A stretch of 64,000 bases of DNA, from assembly GCF_000789255.1 (NCBI RefSeq), contig NZ_CP009552.1:1240001-1304000 (forward strand), in the 5' to 3' direction. The position numbers and the translations under genes were made by a program. Position 1 is the stretch's first letter. Each line of letters opens with the position of its first letter. A model generated the notes under the pieces. That model was given only the letters and a program-made list of their open reading frames with translations. It was not told the DNA's origin and ran no database searches. Below, piece by piece: positions 32,396 to 42,490 of this stretch. The DNA is from Geoglobus acetivorans (lineage in GTDB: Archaea; Halobacteriota; Archaeoglobi; Archaeoglobales; Archaeoglobaceae).

Positions 32396-35107
32396 ATGAG
32401 TCTCGATAAAGAATATCTGGATATCACATACCTGGCAGAGAACGGTTTTGTCAGAAAGAAGTGTCCAAAATGCGGAAAGTACTTCTGGACTGCTGACGAG
32501 AGCAGAGAAGTTTGTGGAGACCCACCATGCGGGACCTACACGTTCATCGACAGTCCGGTTTTCAAGAAGAGGTTCTCCCTCGACGAAATGCGAGAATACT
32601 ATCTTTCCTTCTTCGAAAAAAGAAGCCACACAAGAATAGAGAGATATCCGGTTGTGGCAAGATGGAGGGACGACATATACCTCACGATAGCGAGCATAGC
32701 GGATTTTCAGCCATTTGTAACCTCAGGCGTCGCTCCACCTCCTGCCAACCCGCTCACAATATCCCAGCCGTGCATCAGAACAGATGACCTCGATTCAGTG
32801 GGGAGAACCGGAAGGCACCTCACACTTTTTGAGATGATGGCCCACCATGCATTCAACTATCCCGGTCAGGAGATATACTGGAAGAATGAAACCGTAAAAT
32901 ACTGTACGGAGCTGCTTGGCGAGCTTGGAGTCAGGAAAGAAGACATAGTTTACAAGGAGGAGCCATGGGCAGGTGGTGGCAACGCAGGACCGTGTCTCGA
33001 GGCGATAGTTGGTGGGCTTGAGCTTGCCACGCTGGTTTTCATGAATCTTGAAGAGCATCCCGAAGGAGATATCGAAATAAAGGGCGTGAAATACAGGAAA
33101 ATGGCAAATTACATCGTGGACACCGGTTACGGTCTTGAGAGGTTCGTATGGGCATCCCAGGGAACACCCACGGTCTATGACGCCATATTCGGGAAGGTTG
33201 TCGATTCGATTTTCGAGAACAGCAATATACCATTCTCAAGAGAGGACGAAAAGGTAAAAGAGATTATAGCAGAGAGCTCCAAACTGGCGGGAGTTATGGG
33301 CTCCCTTCGTGGAGAAAAGCTGCTCGAACTCAGAAAGAGCATAGCCGGAAAATTCGGTATTGGAGTGGATGAGCTCGAGAAGATTGTGGTCCCGCTTGAG
33401 AAGGTCTACGCCCTCGCAGACCACACGAGGACGATACTGTTCATGCTCGGAGATGCTCTTGTCCCCTCAAACGCAGGTTCGGGATATATAGCAAGGCTGA
33501 TAATCAGAAGGAGCCTCAGAATGGCTGATGAGCTCGGTCTCAAGCTCAATCTGTTCGACCTTGTAAGCCTCCACAGGGAGATACTGAAGGGCTTTAGCTT
33601 CGATGTACCCATGGAAACAATTCAGGAAATCCTCGAACTTGAAGAAAGGAGATACAGAGACACAGTATCCAAGGGAATCTCTCTTGTGGAGAGGACAATA
33701 GAAAAGAAGAAGACCATCGAAAAGAGGGATCTCGTAGAGTTCTACGATTCACACGGAATTCCGCCGGAAACAGTTGTTGAGATAGCAAAGAGCAGAGGAA
33801 TAGAAATTGAACTTCCCCAGGACTTTTACGCTGAACTTGCAGGAAGACACGCAAAAGGTGAGAAGAAAGAAAAGAAGAAGTTGCTAAGCAAGGAATATCC
33901 TCCGACAGAAAAACTGTATTACAGCTCCAGACTTTTCGAATTTGATGCCAAGGTTATTGGCGTTGAAGGCGAATACGTGATACTGGACAGGACGGCATTC
34001 TACCCGGAGAGCGGTGGGCAGGACAGCGACACGGGATATATTGAATACAACAACACAAAAATCGAGGTTACAGAGGTTGTAGAAGAGAACGGAGTCGTTT
34101 TACACAGGGTGGCTGAAAAGCTCCCCGAAGGGGCAGTGATAAGAGGGGTGATCGATCGGGAGAGACGACTCAGGCACATGAGACACCACTCGGCAACACA
34201 TCTCCTGCTCTACGCACTCCAGAAAAAGCTCGGAAAACACGTCTGGCAGGCGGGAGCCAAGAAAGAATACGGCAAGGCAAGGTTGGACGTGACCCACTAT
34301 AAGAAGCTGACAGACAGAGAGATCAGGGAGATTGAGCTGGAAGTTAACAGAGAGATCATGGCAAACAGAGACGTAACGTGGGAGTTCATGGACAGAATCA
34401 AGGCAGAGCAGACTTATGGCTTCAGACTCTATCAGGGCGGAGTTCCACCCGGAAGAGAAATCAGAGTTGTGAGAGTTGGAGATGACGTTCAGGCCTGTGG
34501 AGGCACCCACGTGGAGAAGACAGGCGAGATTGGAGTGTTCAAAATACTGAGAGTTGAGTCAATACAGGACGGAGTTCTGAGATTTGAATTCGCTGCAGGA
34601 GAGGCTGCGCTGGAACACATAGCAAGAGAAGAGAGTCTTCTCAGGGAATCAAGCAGTATCCTCAGAGTTCAGCCAGAGATACTGCCAAAGACGGTGCAGA
34701 GATTCTTTGACGAATGGAAAGACCAGAAGAAGGAAATCGAGAAGCTGCAGGAGAAGGTTGCTGAGCTTGTTGCAGAAAAACTTGCGTTCAACGCTGAAAG
34801 CTATGAGGACGTGAAGATTGTCGTTGAAAACCTGAACGAGAGGCCCGAACAGCTTGCGAAAACCGGAATAGAGCTTGCAAAAATGGGATACGTAGGAATC
34901 CTCTTCGCAGATTACAACGGGGCAAAGATAGTGGCGTTCAGCGGGGATGACAGGGTTGACGCAAGAGACCTGATGAAAATCGCCGGAAGACTGTCAAAGG
35001 GTGGCGGAGGTGGAAGAAAGGACCTCGCCCAGGGGGCCGGAGAGAGAATTCCGGACAAGGATGAAGTGGTCGCAGAGATAATCACATTCCTGAGAAAGGT
35101 ACTATGA
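32396..35107 (+). CDS. alaS: Alanyl-tRNA synthetase
   Basis: A 903-residue class II synthetase in the archaeal form. A small zinc-binding N-terminal part (CPKCGKYFW and CGDPPCGTYTF, residues ~22-50) precedes the catalytic domain (PVVARWRDDIYLTIASIADF; RHLTLFEMMAHHAF). The editing domain has the HMRHHSATHLLLYAL zinc/hydrolysis motif and CGGTHVEKTGEIG. The C-Ala end has the Gly-rich KGGGGGRKDLAQGAG. Start ATG 32396, likely leaderless or with a very short leader. It overlaps cofE by four nt. Confidence 0.96.
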   Translation: MSLDKEYLDITYLAENGFVRKKCPKCGKYFWTADESREVCGDPPCGTYTFIDSPVFKKRFSLDEMREYYLSFFEKRSHTRIERYPVVARWRDDIYLTIASIADFQPFVTSGVAPPPANPLTISQPCIRTDDLDSVGRTGRHLTLFEMMAHHAFNYPGQEIYWKNETVKYCTELLGELGVRKEDIVYKEEPWAGGGNAGPCLEAIVGGLELATLVFMNLEEHPEGDIEIKGVKYRKMANYIVDTGYGLERFVWASQGTPTVYDAIFGKVVDSIFENSNIPFSREDEKVKEIIAESSKLAGVMGSLRGEKLLELRKSIAGKFGIGVDELEKIVVPLEKVYALADHTRTILFMLGDALVPSNAGSGYIARLIIRRSLRMADELGLKLNLFDLVSLHREILKGFSFDVPMETIQEILELEERRYRDTVSKGISLVERTIEKKKTIEKRDLVEFYDSHGIPPETVVEIAKSRGIEIELPQDFYAELAGRHAKGEKKEKKKLLSKEYPPTEKLYYSSRLFEFDAKVIGVEGEYVILDRTAFYPESGGQDSDTGYIEYNNTKIEVTEVVEENGVVLHRVAEKLPEGAVIRGVIDRERRLRHMRHHSATHLLLYALQKKLGKHVWQAGAKKEYGKARLDVTHYKKLTDREIREIELEVNREIMANRDVTWEFMDRIKAEQTYGFRLYQGGVPPGREIRVVRVGDDVQACGGTHVEKTGEIGVFKILRVESIQDGVLRFEFAAGEAALEHIAREESLLRESSSILRVQPEILPKTVQRFFDEWKDQKKEIEKLQEKVAELVAEKLAFNAESYEDVKIVVENLNERPEQLAKTGIELAKMGYVGILFADYNGAKIVAFSGDDRVDARDLMKIAGRLSKGGGGGRKDLAQGAGERIPDKDEVVAEIITFLRKVL

Positions 35108-35862
35108 TCCGGGTGTTCAGGTTAGAGGGTGTTCCAAGAATCAGAAAAGGGGACAATCTGGCAGAGATTTTTTCCTCTCTTTTTGAATTTCAGGATGGAG
35201 ATGTCCTTGCGGTATGTTCCACAGTGATTTCAAAGGCAGAGGGTAGAGTTGTCAGGCTTGAGGACATCGTTCCGGGCGAGCGTGCAGTAAAACTGGCTGA
35301 GAAACTCGAAAAAGACGAGAGGTTCGTTCAGGCAGTAATTGATGAAAGCAGGGAGATACTCATTGAGCACCCTTTCATACTCACACATGCATGGTTCGGA
35401 AACATCTGCGTCAACGCAGGGATAGACAATTCCAATGTTGAGGAGGGTTACCTGCTCCTCCCGCCAGAGAATCCAGATGAGTCAGCAGAGAGGCTGAAAA
35501 ACGAGATTGAAAGGATAACCGGAAGGAATGTTGGCGTGGTGATAACCGACACCAACGGCAGATGTTTCAGGAAAGGTGTTGTTGGCGTGGCAGTAGGCAT
35601 CTCCGGTGTAAAGGCTCTTGAGGACTGGAGGGGGAAAAAAGATCTCTACGGACGGGAGCTTGAAGTTACTGTGGAGTGCATCGCAGACGAGATCGCAGCA
35701 TTTGCCAACATGCTGATGGGGGAGGGGGACGACGGTGTCCCGGCAGTTGTTTTCAGAGGACTGGATGCTCTCGGAAACGGAAGCATGAAAGAGATTTACA
35801 GGAGAGAAGAAGAGGACATTATACGGAGGATAATAAAAGAATGGAAGACAGAAAATTCCTGA
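35104..35862 (+). CDS. cofE: Coenzyme F420:L-glutamate ligase
   Basis: CofE adds glutamates to F420-0 with GTP, giving the polyglutamyl tail of the deazaflavin cofactor. The 252 residues are the short archaeal form without the bacterial nitroreductase-like extension. Conserved blocks seen are GDVLAVCSTVISKAEGR, NVGVVITDTNGRCFRKG and GVPAVVFRGLDALGNG. ATGA overlap with alaS and a 22-nt overlap with the ATP-grasp gene indicate one operon. F420 use is supported by the LLM enzyme at 6867. Confidence 0.94.
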   Translation: MIRVFRLEGVPRIRKGDNLAEIFSSLFEFQDGDVLAVCSTVISKAEGRVVRLEDIVPGERAVKLAEKLEKDERFVQAVIDESREILIEHPFILTHAWFGNICVNAGIDNSNVEEGYLLLPPENPDESAERLKNEIERITGRNVGVVITDTNGRCFRKGVVGVAVGISGVKALEDWRGKKDLYGRELEVTVECIADEIAAFANMLMGEGDDGVPAVVFRGLDALGNGSMKEIYRREEEDIIRRIIKEWKTENS

Positions 35863-36854
35863 TAGTTGGGAGCAATGTAAGAAACGTAGCCGAATCTGCC
35901 AGAAAAGCTGGTTTTGAAGTATTTGCGCTTACGAAACATGTGGATGCGGATCTGAAACTCTATGCAAAAAAAATCTTCAGAATTGACGATGAATCCCCGG
36001 AATGGGTGAAAGATAAGGCCCTGACCATTTCGGAAGAGCTGGACGCAGAGATCGTCTGGCACTCAGGCTACGAAGTCCTCGGAGACAGAAGGCTCAAAAA
36101 AATCGTGAACAAGAGAAAGTTTTACAGCGAGCTTGAGAGGGCAGGTTTCGACTTTCCTGAGATTCTTGACGACGGAGAGTCAGGAATACTGAAACCCGTA
36201 ACGGGGGGAGGAGGTGAAGGAATAAGGCTCTCCAGCAGAGAAGAGGATGGCCATATCCTCCAGAGATATGTAGAGGGGATACCCTGCTCGGCGTCGGTGA
36301 TCTCAACAGGAAAGAAAGCACTGGCCATCTCATTCAACAGGATTCTCGTCGGGGATGTGAATTTCGGTGCAGGGGAATTCAGATACTGTGGAAACATAAC
36401 CCCGTTCAAACACGAGTTTGAAGACAGGGCAAAAAGGCTTGCAGAGGAACTTGCCACCTATTTTGAGCTTGAAGGAAATATTGGAGTTGATTTTATTATC
36501 GGAGACAGAGTATACGTCCTTGAGATAAACCCGAGGTTTCAGGGGAGTCTCGATGCAATTGAGTGGGCATACGACATAAACCTGTTCAGGATGCATCTGA
36601 ACGCAAAGGCGGGAAAGCTTGAAAGCTGCAGACCCAGAAGGTTTGCGGGGAGAGCCGTGGTGTTTGCAGAGCGGGAGATTAAGATAAAGAATTCTCCCAC
36701 TGGAAACCCATTCTTTGCAGACGTGCCTGAGAAGAACCAGATTTACAGGAAAGATGATCCGCTCGTCAGCGTTCTCGCCTCAGGAGTGAGTGAGCATGAT
36801 GTTTACAGAAAGCTTTATGAGAGAAAAGAAATCTACAGGGAGATAGCATGCTGA
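35841..36854 (+). CDS. ATP-grasp family ligase (COG2232-like)
   Basis: A 337-residue ATP-grasp enzyme related to carbamoyl-phosphate synthase/biotin carboxylase-type ligases and close to COG2232, whose function is not settled. KPVTGGGGEGIRLSS is the ATP loop; GVDFIIGDRVYVLEINPRFQG carries the metal-binding Glu and Asn. I start it at ATG 35841 (MEDRKFLIVG) inside the last codons of cofE, with GGAGG at 35825-35829. It overlaps the next gene by 7 nt. Given cofE upstream, it may ligate an amino acid or carboxylate in cofactor synthesis; inference only. Confidence 0.8.
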   Translation: MEDRKFLIVGSNVRNVAESARKAGFEVFALTKHVDADLKLYAKKIFRIDDESPEWVKDKALTISEELDAEIVWHSGYEVLGDRRLKKIVNKRKFYSELERAGFDFPEILDDGESGILKPVTGGGGEGIRLSSREEDGHILQRYVEGIPCSASVISTGKKALAISFNRILVGDVNFGAGEFRYCGNITPFKHEFEDRAKRLAEELATYFELEGNIGVDFIIGDRVYVLEINPRFQGSLDAIEWAYDINLFRMHLNAKAGKLESCRPRRFAGRAVVFAEREIKIKNSPTGNPFFADVPEKNQIYRKDDPLVSVLASGVSEHDVYRKLYERKEIYREIAC

Positions 36855-37630
36855 TCCAGTTTTCCTCCATGTTTCTGTATGAATACAGCCTTGAAAGGTT
36901 AGCAGAAGCCTGCAAAAAGGCAGGGTACGACGGAATTGAGTTCTGGATCGAGACTCCACACTACTGGATAGATAGAGATTTCAAAAAGATAGAGGCGATT
37001 TCAGACTCAATAACGTCCCTCCACTGTGCAATTTTTGACCTGAACCCGTGCAGCGTCAATCAGGAGGTTGCAGAGGCGACACTGAAAAGCAACCTGCATG
37101 CAGTAAACGTGGCGTCAAAGCTCGGGGTGGGGATGACCGTGCATGCGGGAAAAAGGAGTGCCAGCAGGGAACCGGTGATTGAAGATATCATCGCAAACGA
37201 AAAATACTTCAGGGTGCTTTCAAAATACGCCAGAATAAAGGATGTAGAACTTTTTCTCGAAAACAGCGAGCCTCGCATAAACTATCTTTGCAGAAACTAC
37301 GAGGATGTCGTCGAGTGTGCAGAAAGGTTTGGTTTCAGACTGACATTCGACATAAACCACGCGATGAAAAACGGAGACGCTGAAAAATACCTTGAGTCAG
37401 TGGAAAGAATCAGAAATGTGCACATCAGCGGGAATTCAGGCGGACTGCATTCCGCATCGAGACACGATGAGAACATCAGGAACATCCTGCAGGAACTTGC
37501 AGATCTGGGATACAGCAGCATGATTACCGTTGAACTGGATGACCTTGCGTACGGTCAGCTCAGCTTCGAAAAAAAGGTTGAAGAGCTTGCAAAGGAAAGG
37601 GACTTCATCGAAAGCGTGTTCAAAAGGTAA
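36848..37630 (+). CDS. TIM-barrel sugar phosphate isomerase/epimerase-like protein
   Basis: A 260-residue AP-endonuclease-2-fold (xylose isomerase-like) TIM barrel. Metal-ligand-type residues are visible in GYDGIEFWIE, TVHAGKRSAS, ELFLENSE, FRLTFDINHAM and RNVHISGNSGG with later VELDD. These proteins isomerise or epimerise sugars or act on abasic DNA; sequence alone does not decide. It is the last gene of the alaS-cofE-ATP-grasp operon and is convergent with the PAC2 gene after a 19-nt gap. Confidence 0.8.
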   Translation: MLIQFSSMFLYEYSLERLAEACKKAGYDGIEFWIETPHYWIDRDFKKIEAISDSITSLHCAIFDLNPCSVNQEVAEATLKSNLHAVNVASKLGVGMTVHAGKRSASREPVIEDIIANEKYFRVLSKYARIKDVELFLENSEPRINYLCRNYEDVVECAERFGFRLTFDINHAMKNGDAEKYLESVERIRNVHISGNSGGLHSASRHDENIRNILQELADLGYSSMITVELDDLAYGQLSFEKKVEELAKERDFIESVFKR

Positions 37631-37649
37631 AAAATCAGGAAAAGTGATT

Positions 37650-38429
37650 TTATCTGAAATACCTCAGATCCTCGTCACTCTTGAACTGTACAGTCTGGGC
37701 TTCCTGCATCTCCTTTATCTGTGCTATCAGCTTTTCCATTTCCTTGGCTCTCTCTTCGAGATCCTCCACACTAACACTCAGGTTAAGCAGCTTCATGAGC
37801 GTTTCAAGAACGACCTTTGCGCTTTTTGGATCAACCATGTAGCCCGAAGTCGTTCCCATCAGGCATGCGGCGGGAATGTTCTCAAGCATCGCCAGACCAA
37901 TTATAAGCCCTGCAGCACCAATGATCCCGCCTGCGGGCTCTCCATTCTCAAATTTAACCCCTACATTTGAAAGTTCGCCTATCAGCGATTCACTGTTCAC
38001 CGCTCCAATGACGTAAGGCTCATCTATCAGCTTTCCGACTCCATAGCCACCGAGGGTGTAAATCCTGCTCACCCCGAATTCCTTCGCAATCATTATGTAG
38101 GCATTTGCAAGCTCGAAGTGCCCTTCATTGCTTATACTCTGGTAGTCACCAACCAGAATGAGCAGATCGGGTGTGTTTCCATCACCCCTGTAGGCATAAA
38201 CCTCATTGTTCGGAATTTTGATGACGCCCTTCTCATCGACCATTACCTGGGGTGGAAAATGATGAGAATATATCTCAACCACCTTTTCCACTTCGAGAAC
38301 CTTCACAAGGTGATCGGCAACGAGCTTTCCAACATGTCCTATACCGGGCAGTCCCTCAATCATCACCGGATTTCTCAGCCCGACCTCTTCAGGTTTTTTC
38401 AGAAATCTCACATCAACCCTATCAATCAT
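37650..38429 (-). CDS. PAC2-family proteasome assembly chaperone (PbaB-like)
   Basis: A 259-residue PAC2-fold protein of COG2047. Archaeal relatives (PbaA/PbaB) help assemble or cap the 20S proteasome. IEGLPGIGHVGKLVADHLV is the family's N-terminal motif; GGYGVGKLIDEPYVIGAVN and GAAGLIIGLAMLENIPAACLMG are conserved. A C-terminal coiled coil (EDLEERAKEMEKLIAQIKEM) ends in YFR, resembling the HbYX tail that docks on proteasome alpha rings. It overlaps nop10 by 8 nt in the classical archaeal order aif2a-nop10-PAC2. Confidence 0.88.
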   Translation of the reverse strand: MIDRVDVRFLKKPEEVGLRNPVMIEGLPGIGHVGKLVADHLVKVLEVEKVVEIYSHHFPPQVMVDEKGVIKIPNNEVYAYRGDGNTPDLLILVGDYQSISNEGHFELANAYIMIAKEFGVSRIYTLGGYGVGKLIDEPYVIGAVNSESLIGELSNVGVKFENGEPAGGIIGAAGLIIGLAMLENIPAACLMGTTSGYMVDPKSAKVVLETLMKLLNLSVSVEDLEERAKEMEKLIAQIKEMQEAQTVQFKSDEDLRYFR

Positions 38430-38610
38430 TTATACACCTCCTGATCCAGAAACCTCTCTGTTTCCTGAGCATCCTTCTGTATTTCCCGTACGGATCCTCA
38501 GGAGAGAACCTCGGGGGAATCGGCATGTACGTTCTGCCCCTGCACAGAGGGCATGATTCACTCAGAGTGTACCTGCCGCATTCGCAGCATTTTCTAATCC
38601 GGGATTTCAT
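38422..38610 (-). CDS. nop10: H/ACA RNP protein Nop10
   Basis: A 62-residue Nop10: zinc ribbon (CCECGRYTLSESCPLC) followed by the Cbf5-binding segment PPRFSPEDPYGKYRR, the family's hallmark. It stabilises the Cbf5 active site in H/ACA pseudouridylation RNPs and works with Gar1 (27315). It starts one nt after the aIF2-alpha stop and overlaps the PAC2 gene by 8 nt. Confidence 0.93.
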   Translation of the reverse strand: MKSRIRKCCECGRYTLSESCPLCRGRTYMPIPPRFSPEDPYGKYRRMLRKQRGFWIRRCIND

Positions 38611-38611
38611 A

Positions 38612-39415
38612 TCAGATTGCCTCTCTTACGAAGTTTGCCTCACCGCCGAGTTTTTTCATTGCCTTTGTGACATCGTCAATAACCTTTTTGAGCAGGGTTT
38701 CAGCTGCCTTGTAGTCCTCAGTCCTGATAACTATTCTGTATTTCGGAGCACCGACATATTCAACTTCTATCTCAGCACCATCGCTGCGATATTTCTTCAC
38801 AACAGACAGAGCCTTTTTTATTCTTTCTATTCCGTCAGGTGCGAAGGATTTCAGCTCAAAGTAGCCCCTAACGCTGACAGTCGAGGGCTTAATATGTTCT
38901 CTCGCAAGCTCGGCTATTTCTTTCGCAAGCTCCTCCCCTGCAATCTTGGCTATAACCTCGTAGCCCTCATACGCCACCTCTTCAAAAGCAGCATATATGC
39001 TGTCAAATTTTCTCAGCAGCTTTTTCCCTATCTTCTCAAGCTCCTTTCTGTCGACACCAACCTTTTCCCCGGCAATTTCGAGCCATTTAAAAGCCCTCTG
39101 CTCGCTCTTCCACTCCTGAAGCTTTTCCCTTCTCTGTCTTTCATTGACGTCTTTTATGCTCAGATCTATGTGACCCCTCTTGGGATTGGTATCGAGAACC
39201 TTGCACACCACCTTCTGCCCTTTTTTGACATGGTCTCTTATATCCTTGATCCAGCCCGGAGCCACCTCGCTGATATGCACAAGTCCCTCCCTGCCCTCAT
39301 ACTCATCGAGACTCACGAACGCTCCAAAATCCATTACTCTCGTAACCGTGCCAATAACAATTTCCCCTTTTGATGGAAATCCTGATCTCCTGATAACAAG
39401 CCTTTCCTCACTCAT
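38612..39415 (-). CDS. eif2a: Translation initiation factor aIF2 alpha subunit
   Basis: A 267-residue alpha subunit of aIF2, which delivers initiator Met-tRNA to the ribosome. An N-terminal S1/OB domain (GEIVIGTVTRVMDFGAFVSL ... GLVHISEVAPGWI) is followed by a helical domain and a C-terminal alpha/beta domain. The Ser51 loop region of eukaryotes corresponds here to the stretch around EYEGREGLVH. A TATA-like CCTTAAAATA (about 39442-39451) drives the aif2a-nop10-PAC2 operon. The L44e and S27e genes that often precede it in archaea are not next to it. Confidence 0.94.
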   Translation of the reverse strand: MSEERLVIRRSGFPSKGEIVIGTVTRVMDFGAFVSLDEYEGREGLVHISEVAPGWIKDIRDHVKKGQKVVCKVLDTNPKRGHIDLSIKDVNERQRREKLQEWKSEQRAFKWLEIAGEKVGVDRKELEKIGKKLLRKFDSIYAAFEEVAYEGYEVIAKIAGEELAKEIAELAREHIKPSTVSVRGYFELKSFAPDGIERIKKALSVVKKYRSDGAEIEVEYVGAPKYRIVIRTEDYKAAETLLKKVIDDVTKAMKKLGGEANFVREAI

Positions 39416-39503
39416 CAGTCAAAGAATCTGCTTTGCAGTATTTTAAGGTTTGGTGAACTGAATTCACAAAAATCGTTTTACCGAACTTTTCAGAGATCAG
39501 CAC

Positions 39504-39623
39504 ATGCGTGATACATATCACAGAGAAGGCTTGGATGTGATTCACATTCAGCAGGGGGACATAGTTCTGATTGAGATAAAAGACGATGAACTGATAATCC
39601 ACAAAAAAGACCATTATGGATAG
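39504..39623 (+). CDS. Possible AbrB-like mini-protein
   Basis: A 39-codon frame in an otherwise empty 416-nt gap. The segment IHIQQGDIVLIEIKDDELII resembles the C-terminal two strands of a SpoVT/AbrB swapped-hairpin domain (GDxVxIExxDxxIxI), but the N-terminal half of that fold is missing. An overlapping 22-codon frame follows (39616-39684). It could be a truncated antitoxin or regulator remnant. The rest of 39424-39839 shows the aIF2-alpha promoter, the S-layer terminator and nothing else I recognise. Confidence 0.3.
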   Translation: MRDTYHREGLDVIHIQQGDIVLIEIKDDELIIHKKDHYG

Positions 39624-39810
39624 TCTCGAAGAAGAACCCGTTCCGGAGAGGGTCAAAAAATCCACATCAGCGAAATTTCACATTTAGAGGCAAATAGCCA
39701 CTTACATACATAAAACCCTTGAAAGAGTTATGCCCACACAATACAGACCTAAAAGCGCATTGAGAATGAACGTACCGCAGAACAAAACCTGTTTGATAAT
39801 TCAGGTCTCA

Positions 39811-39836
39811 AAATAAAAGAAAAAATTGAAAGATTG
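39811..39836 (-). terminator. T-rich terminator of the S-layer-like gene
   Basis: Just past the stop at 39840 the minus strand reads CAATTTTTTCTTTTATTTTG, three T-tracts in a row, as expected at the end of a highly expressed archaeal gene. Confidence 0.6.
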
Positions 39837-39839
39837 GGT

Positions 39840-42425
39840 TTACTGTCTTCTCCTCAGCAGGTATGCCACTGCGAGCAGACCTGCAACGGCGAAGACTGCC
39901 TCAAAGCCTGGTCCCTGCTTCTTCTCTTCGGTTGGTGTTGGTTTCGGAGTTTCTTCCTTGGTCGGTGTCTCTACAGGTGTTGGGGTCTTCTCAGGTGTTG
40001 GTGTCTTGGTTGGTGTTGGTGTTGCAGTTGGTGTAGGCGTTGCGGTTGGTGTCGGGGTTGGTGTCGGGGTTTCTTCCGGTGTCGGGGTTGGCGTTGGTGT
40101 GAGCTCCTTCACGACCTTGACTTCATATGGTCCGAAGAGGAGGTCATCTGCGAAGCCGATCTGCTTGGCAGTTGAGTCTGTTGGATCAAGGCTGTAGAAC
40201 TTCTGCAGGTTATCTGCAGAGTTGTTTCCGGTAGTCATCGTATCTCTCACGTAGACAGTGTAGGTTCCAAAGTCAAGCCCGTATGTCTGGAAGATTGCCA
40301 CAGCAGTTCCGTTCTCATCCACGATTGGATTCTGAGAGTAGACCTGGTTCGGAGTTTCGAGGAACACCCAGATTCCATCATAGTCCTCTGCTCTGTTTGT
40401 AGAGATTGTCACAACAATCTCATCGCCCTTGAGAACTTCACCAGGAATGGAGACATCAATTTCTGGGTTGACGACATTGACAACGATGGATCTCGTCTCC
40501 ACTACTGTGCTTCCCCTAAGGAGCGACACAGTCAGTGTGTATGTTCCGGTAGCAAGCATCTTGTCGCCATTTGAGTCCATCTCAAGAGTGGCGCTGTTTA
40601 TCTTACCGTAGAGAGTTATTTCGTAAACTCCAGCCTCACCAGTTGTTTCATCTTCATCAACATAACCATTGGCACTAAGATCGGTTGACACTCCGTTGCC
40701 TGAGAAGGTTACACTGAGGTTGCCGAAGTCAGTACCCGGAACATTCGCCTTTACGGTGACAGTGGTACTGCCGCCCCTAACAAGCGAAACTTCAGTTGGA
40801 ACGTCAGTGAAGGATATGTCGATGATTGTAACATACAGGACATCCTGTGGGTCTTTCACTGGATCGATCTCAGATGTGTTGGCAGGTGCGAAGAAGTACA
40901 CAGTGTATGTGCCGAGCTGAGCGTTTGGCTCAACATCAAGAGTTACCGAGTCATCGGTTGTGTTCAGAGTGGCAGTATCTGTGAACTTTGTTGTAAGGCT
41001 CGGGATCTTCTTAACACCCTTGAAAACGCCGTCCTTTGAAGCATAGATGAACACCTTAGCATTTGCAGTCTTGGTGATGTTAACGTCAAGCGAGTCACCA
41101 ATGAGGACAGTAGCAGAGCTTACTGAGACTGAAACACCCTGTCTTACGACTTTCAGGGAGAAGCTGCTTGAAACGTCGTAGCCAACTGCAGTTACCGTGA
41201 TTGTGTACGTTCTCAGATCAGCAGTCGTTGGAATGTCGAAGGAGAAGCTGAACTTACCTTCGGCGTCAACATAAGCGGTCTGGTCTGATGTCAGTCCGCT
41301 TGTGTTGAGTCTTACCTCAACACCTTCTGGGAGGTTGGTCGACCCATCAATGGAGACAGAATCTCCTCTTGGCGCAGTTGTCTTGTCAGGCGTGATTGTC
41401 AGGCTTGGATCGACAACATCAATGCTTACTTCAACCGTCTTATTGATTGTGCCAGTGGTGTTCACAGTCACACTCAATGTGTAGGTACCAGTTACCCATG
41501 CAAGGCCTGGGCTAAGAGTTATCGTGGCACCACCATCTGAAACATCAACAGTTCCTGAAGTTGAATTTGTACCCGAGAATGTGTAGCTAATCTTGTTATC
41601 TCCGTTAATGTCTGCAGCAGTGCCGGTGTCTGCAGCATTTGTTTTGATTGTAACATCAATGCTTGCACCTCTTGCAACCTCACTCGCCTCAGGTGTGACC
41701 TCAAGGGTCAGCGAGGCGATTCTGAACACATAGTTCACAGTCTTGGTAGAACCATCAGATGCATTTACCCTAACATGCAGGGTGTAAGATGCATCAAGCG
41801 TCTTGTTGGGGAACACAGACGTGTTAATGGCAATATCACTGAACTTGACAGCATAGTTATTCGGCTCGCTTGCATAGGCGTTGTTGCTGAGGTTGAAGTA
41901 GATAATACTGTCACTGTAAGTGGTATCATTGAAGTAGATACCATTGGTGCCATTCGTAAATGGACCGGTAACCCATGCAGTTATGTCCGAGACGTCATAA
42001 TGGTAGTACGTTGCCAGATCGAATGTGAGTGCATCACCGTCGGCAACCTCCGTGCTGCCAAGCGTTACAACAACGTATGGTTCGCCCATTGTAACGTTGA
42101 CGGTAACATTCGCCACTTCAACATCAGTTTCGTTTGTAAGCCTGAAGAGATACTTTCCAGGATACCAGCCTTTCGCATCAGTATCATAAGACCTCACATA
42201 GGTCCCAGTCGTGCTGAAAACCTCGAGCGTCTCTGATGTACCTGTTCCGAGGTTTTTAACAGTCAAGGTATAAATGCCTGTCTGATTGATGACGATGTTG
42301 AGTTCCACTGGGTCTCCATAGAGAACATCCTTGTTTGTTGCATCAACGGAAACTGCACTCGCTGTAGCCATTGCCATCAGTAGAACCGCTAATACCGCTA
42401 TTCCTATTTTCCATACCTTACTCAT
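39840..42425 (-). CDS. S-layer-like surface protein with PGF-CTERM anchor
   Basis: An 861-residue exported protein. It has a signal peptide (about 1-24, ending ATASA) and a mature part of about seven Ig-like beta-sandwich segments rich in Thr/Val/Asp with many N-glycosylation sequons. A Pro/Thr linker follows (repeats of PTPT and TPTATPTP, about residues 770-830). The end is a PGF-CTERM signal ([24 protein letters not shown]) for archaeosortase. AAAGGAGG in front of the ATG, a strong TATA box and a GC-rich 5' hairpin suggest very high expression. It is the best candidate in this window for the S-layer protein; a major adhesin would be the alternative. Confidence 0.8.
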   Translation of the reverse strand: MSKVWKIGIAVLAVLLMAMATASAVSVDATNKDVLYGDPVELNIVINQTGIYTLTVKNLGTGTSETLEVFSTTGTYVRSYDTDAKGWYPGKYLFRLTNETDVEVANVTVNVTMGEPYVVVTLGSTEVADGDALTFDLATYYHYDVSDITAWVTGPFTNGTNGIYFNDTTYSDSIIYFNLSNNAYASEPNNYAVKFSDIAINTSVFPNKTLDASYTLHVRVNASDGSTKTVNYVFRIASLTLEVTPEASEVARGASIDVTIKTNAADTGTAADINGDNKISYTFSGTNSTSGTVDVSDGGATITLSPGLAWVTGTYTLSVTVNTTGTINKTVEVSIDVVDPSLTITPDKTTAPRGDSVSIDGSTNLPEGVEVRLNTSGLTSDQTAYVDAEGKFSFSFDIPTTADLRTYTITVTAVGYDVSSSFSLKVVRQGVSVSVSSATVLIGDSLDVNITKTANAKVFIYASKDGVFKGVKKIPSLTTKFTDTATLNTTDDSVTLDVEPNAQLGTYTVYFFAPANTSEIDPVKDPQDVLYVTIIDISFTDVPTEVSLVRGGSTTVTVKANVPGTDFGNLSVTFSGNGVSTDLSANGYVDEDETTGEAGVYEITLYGKINSATLEMDSNGDKMLATGTYTLTVSLLRGSTVVETRSIVVNVVNPEIDVSIPGEVLKGDEIVVTISTNRAEDYDGIWVFLETPNQVYSQNPIVDENGTAVAIFQTYGLDFGTYTVYVRDTMTTGNNSADNLQKFYSLDPTDSTAKQIGFADDLLFGPYEVKVVKELTPTPTPTPEETPTPTPTPTATPTPTATPTPTKTPTPEKTPTPVETPTKEETPKPTPTEEKKQGPGFEAVFAVAGLLAVAYLLRRRQ

Positions 42426-42490
42426 ACTTTCTCTACCTCCTTTTTACAAACCTGCTTTTCCTTTCAGGTATATATAGTCTGCTATCGACT

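Noticed and set aside
38252-39373. Long plus-strand frame (373 codons) opposite PAC2, nop10 and aIF2-alpha
   Set aside because: It lies wholly antisense to three well-recognised genes in conserved order; its translation shows no family features and it has no ribosome site.
39900-40110. GGTGTTGGTGTTGG-type repeats as a tandem DNA repeat or CRISPR-like array
   Set aside because: They are the complementary strand of Pro/Thr linker codons in the S-layer-like protein; there are no spacers.
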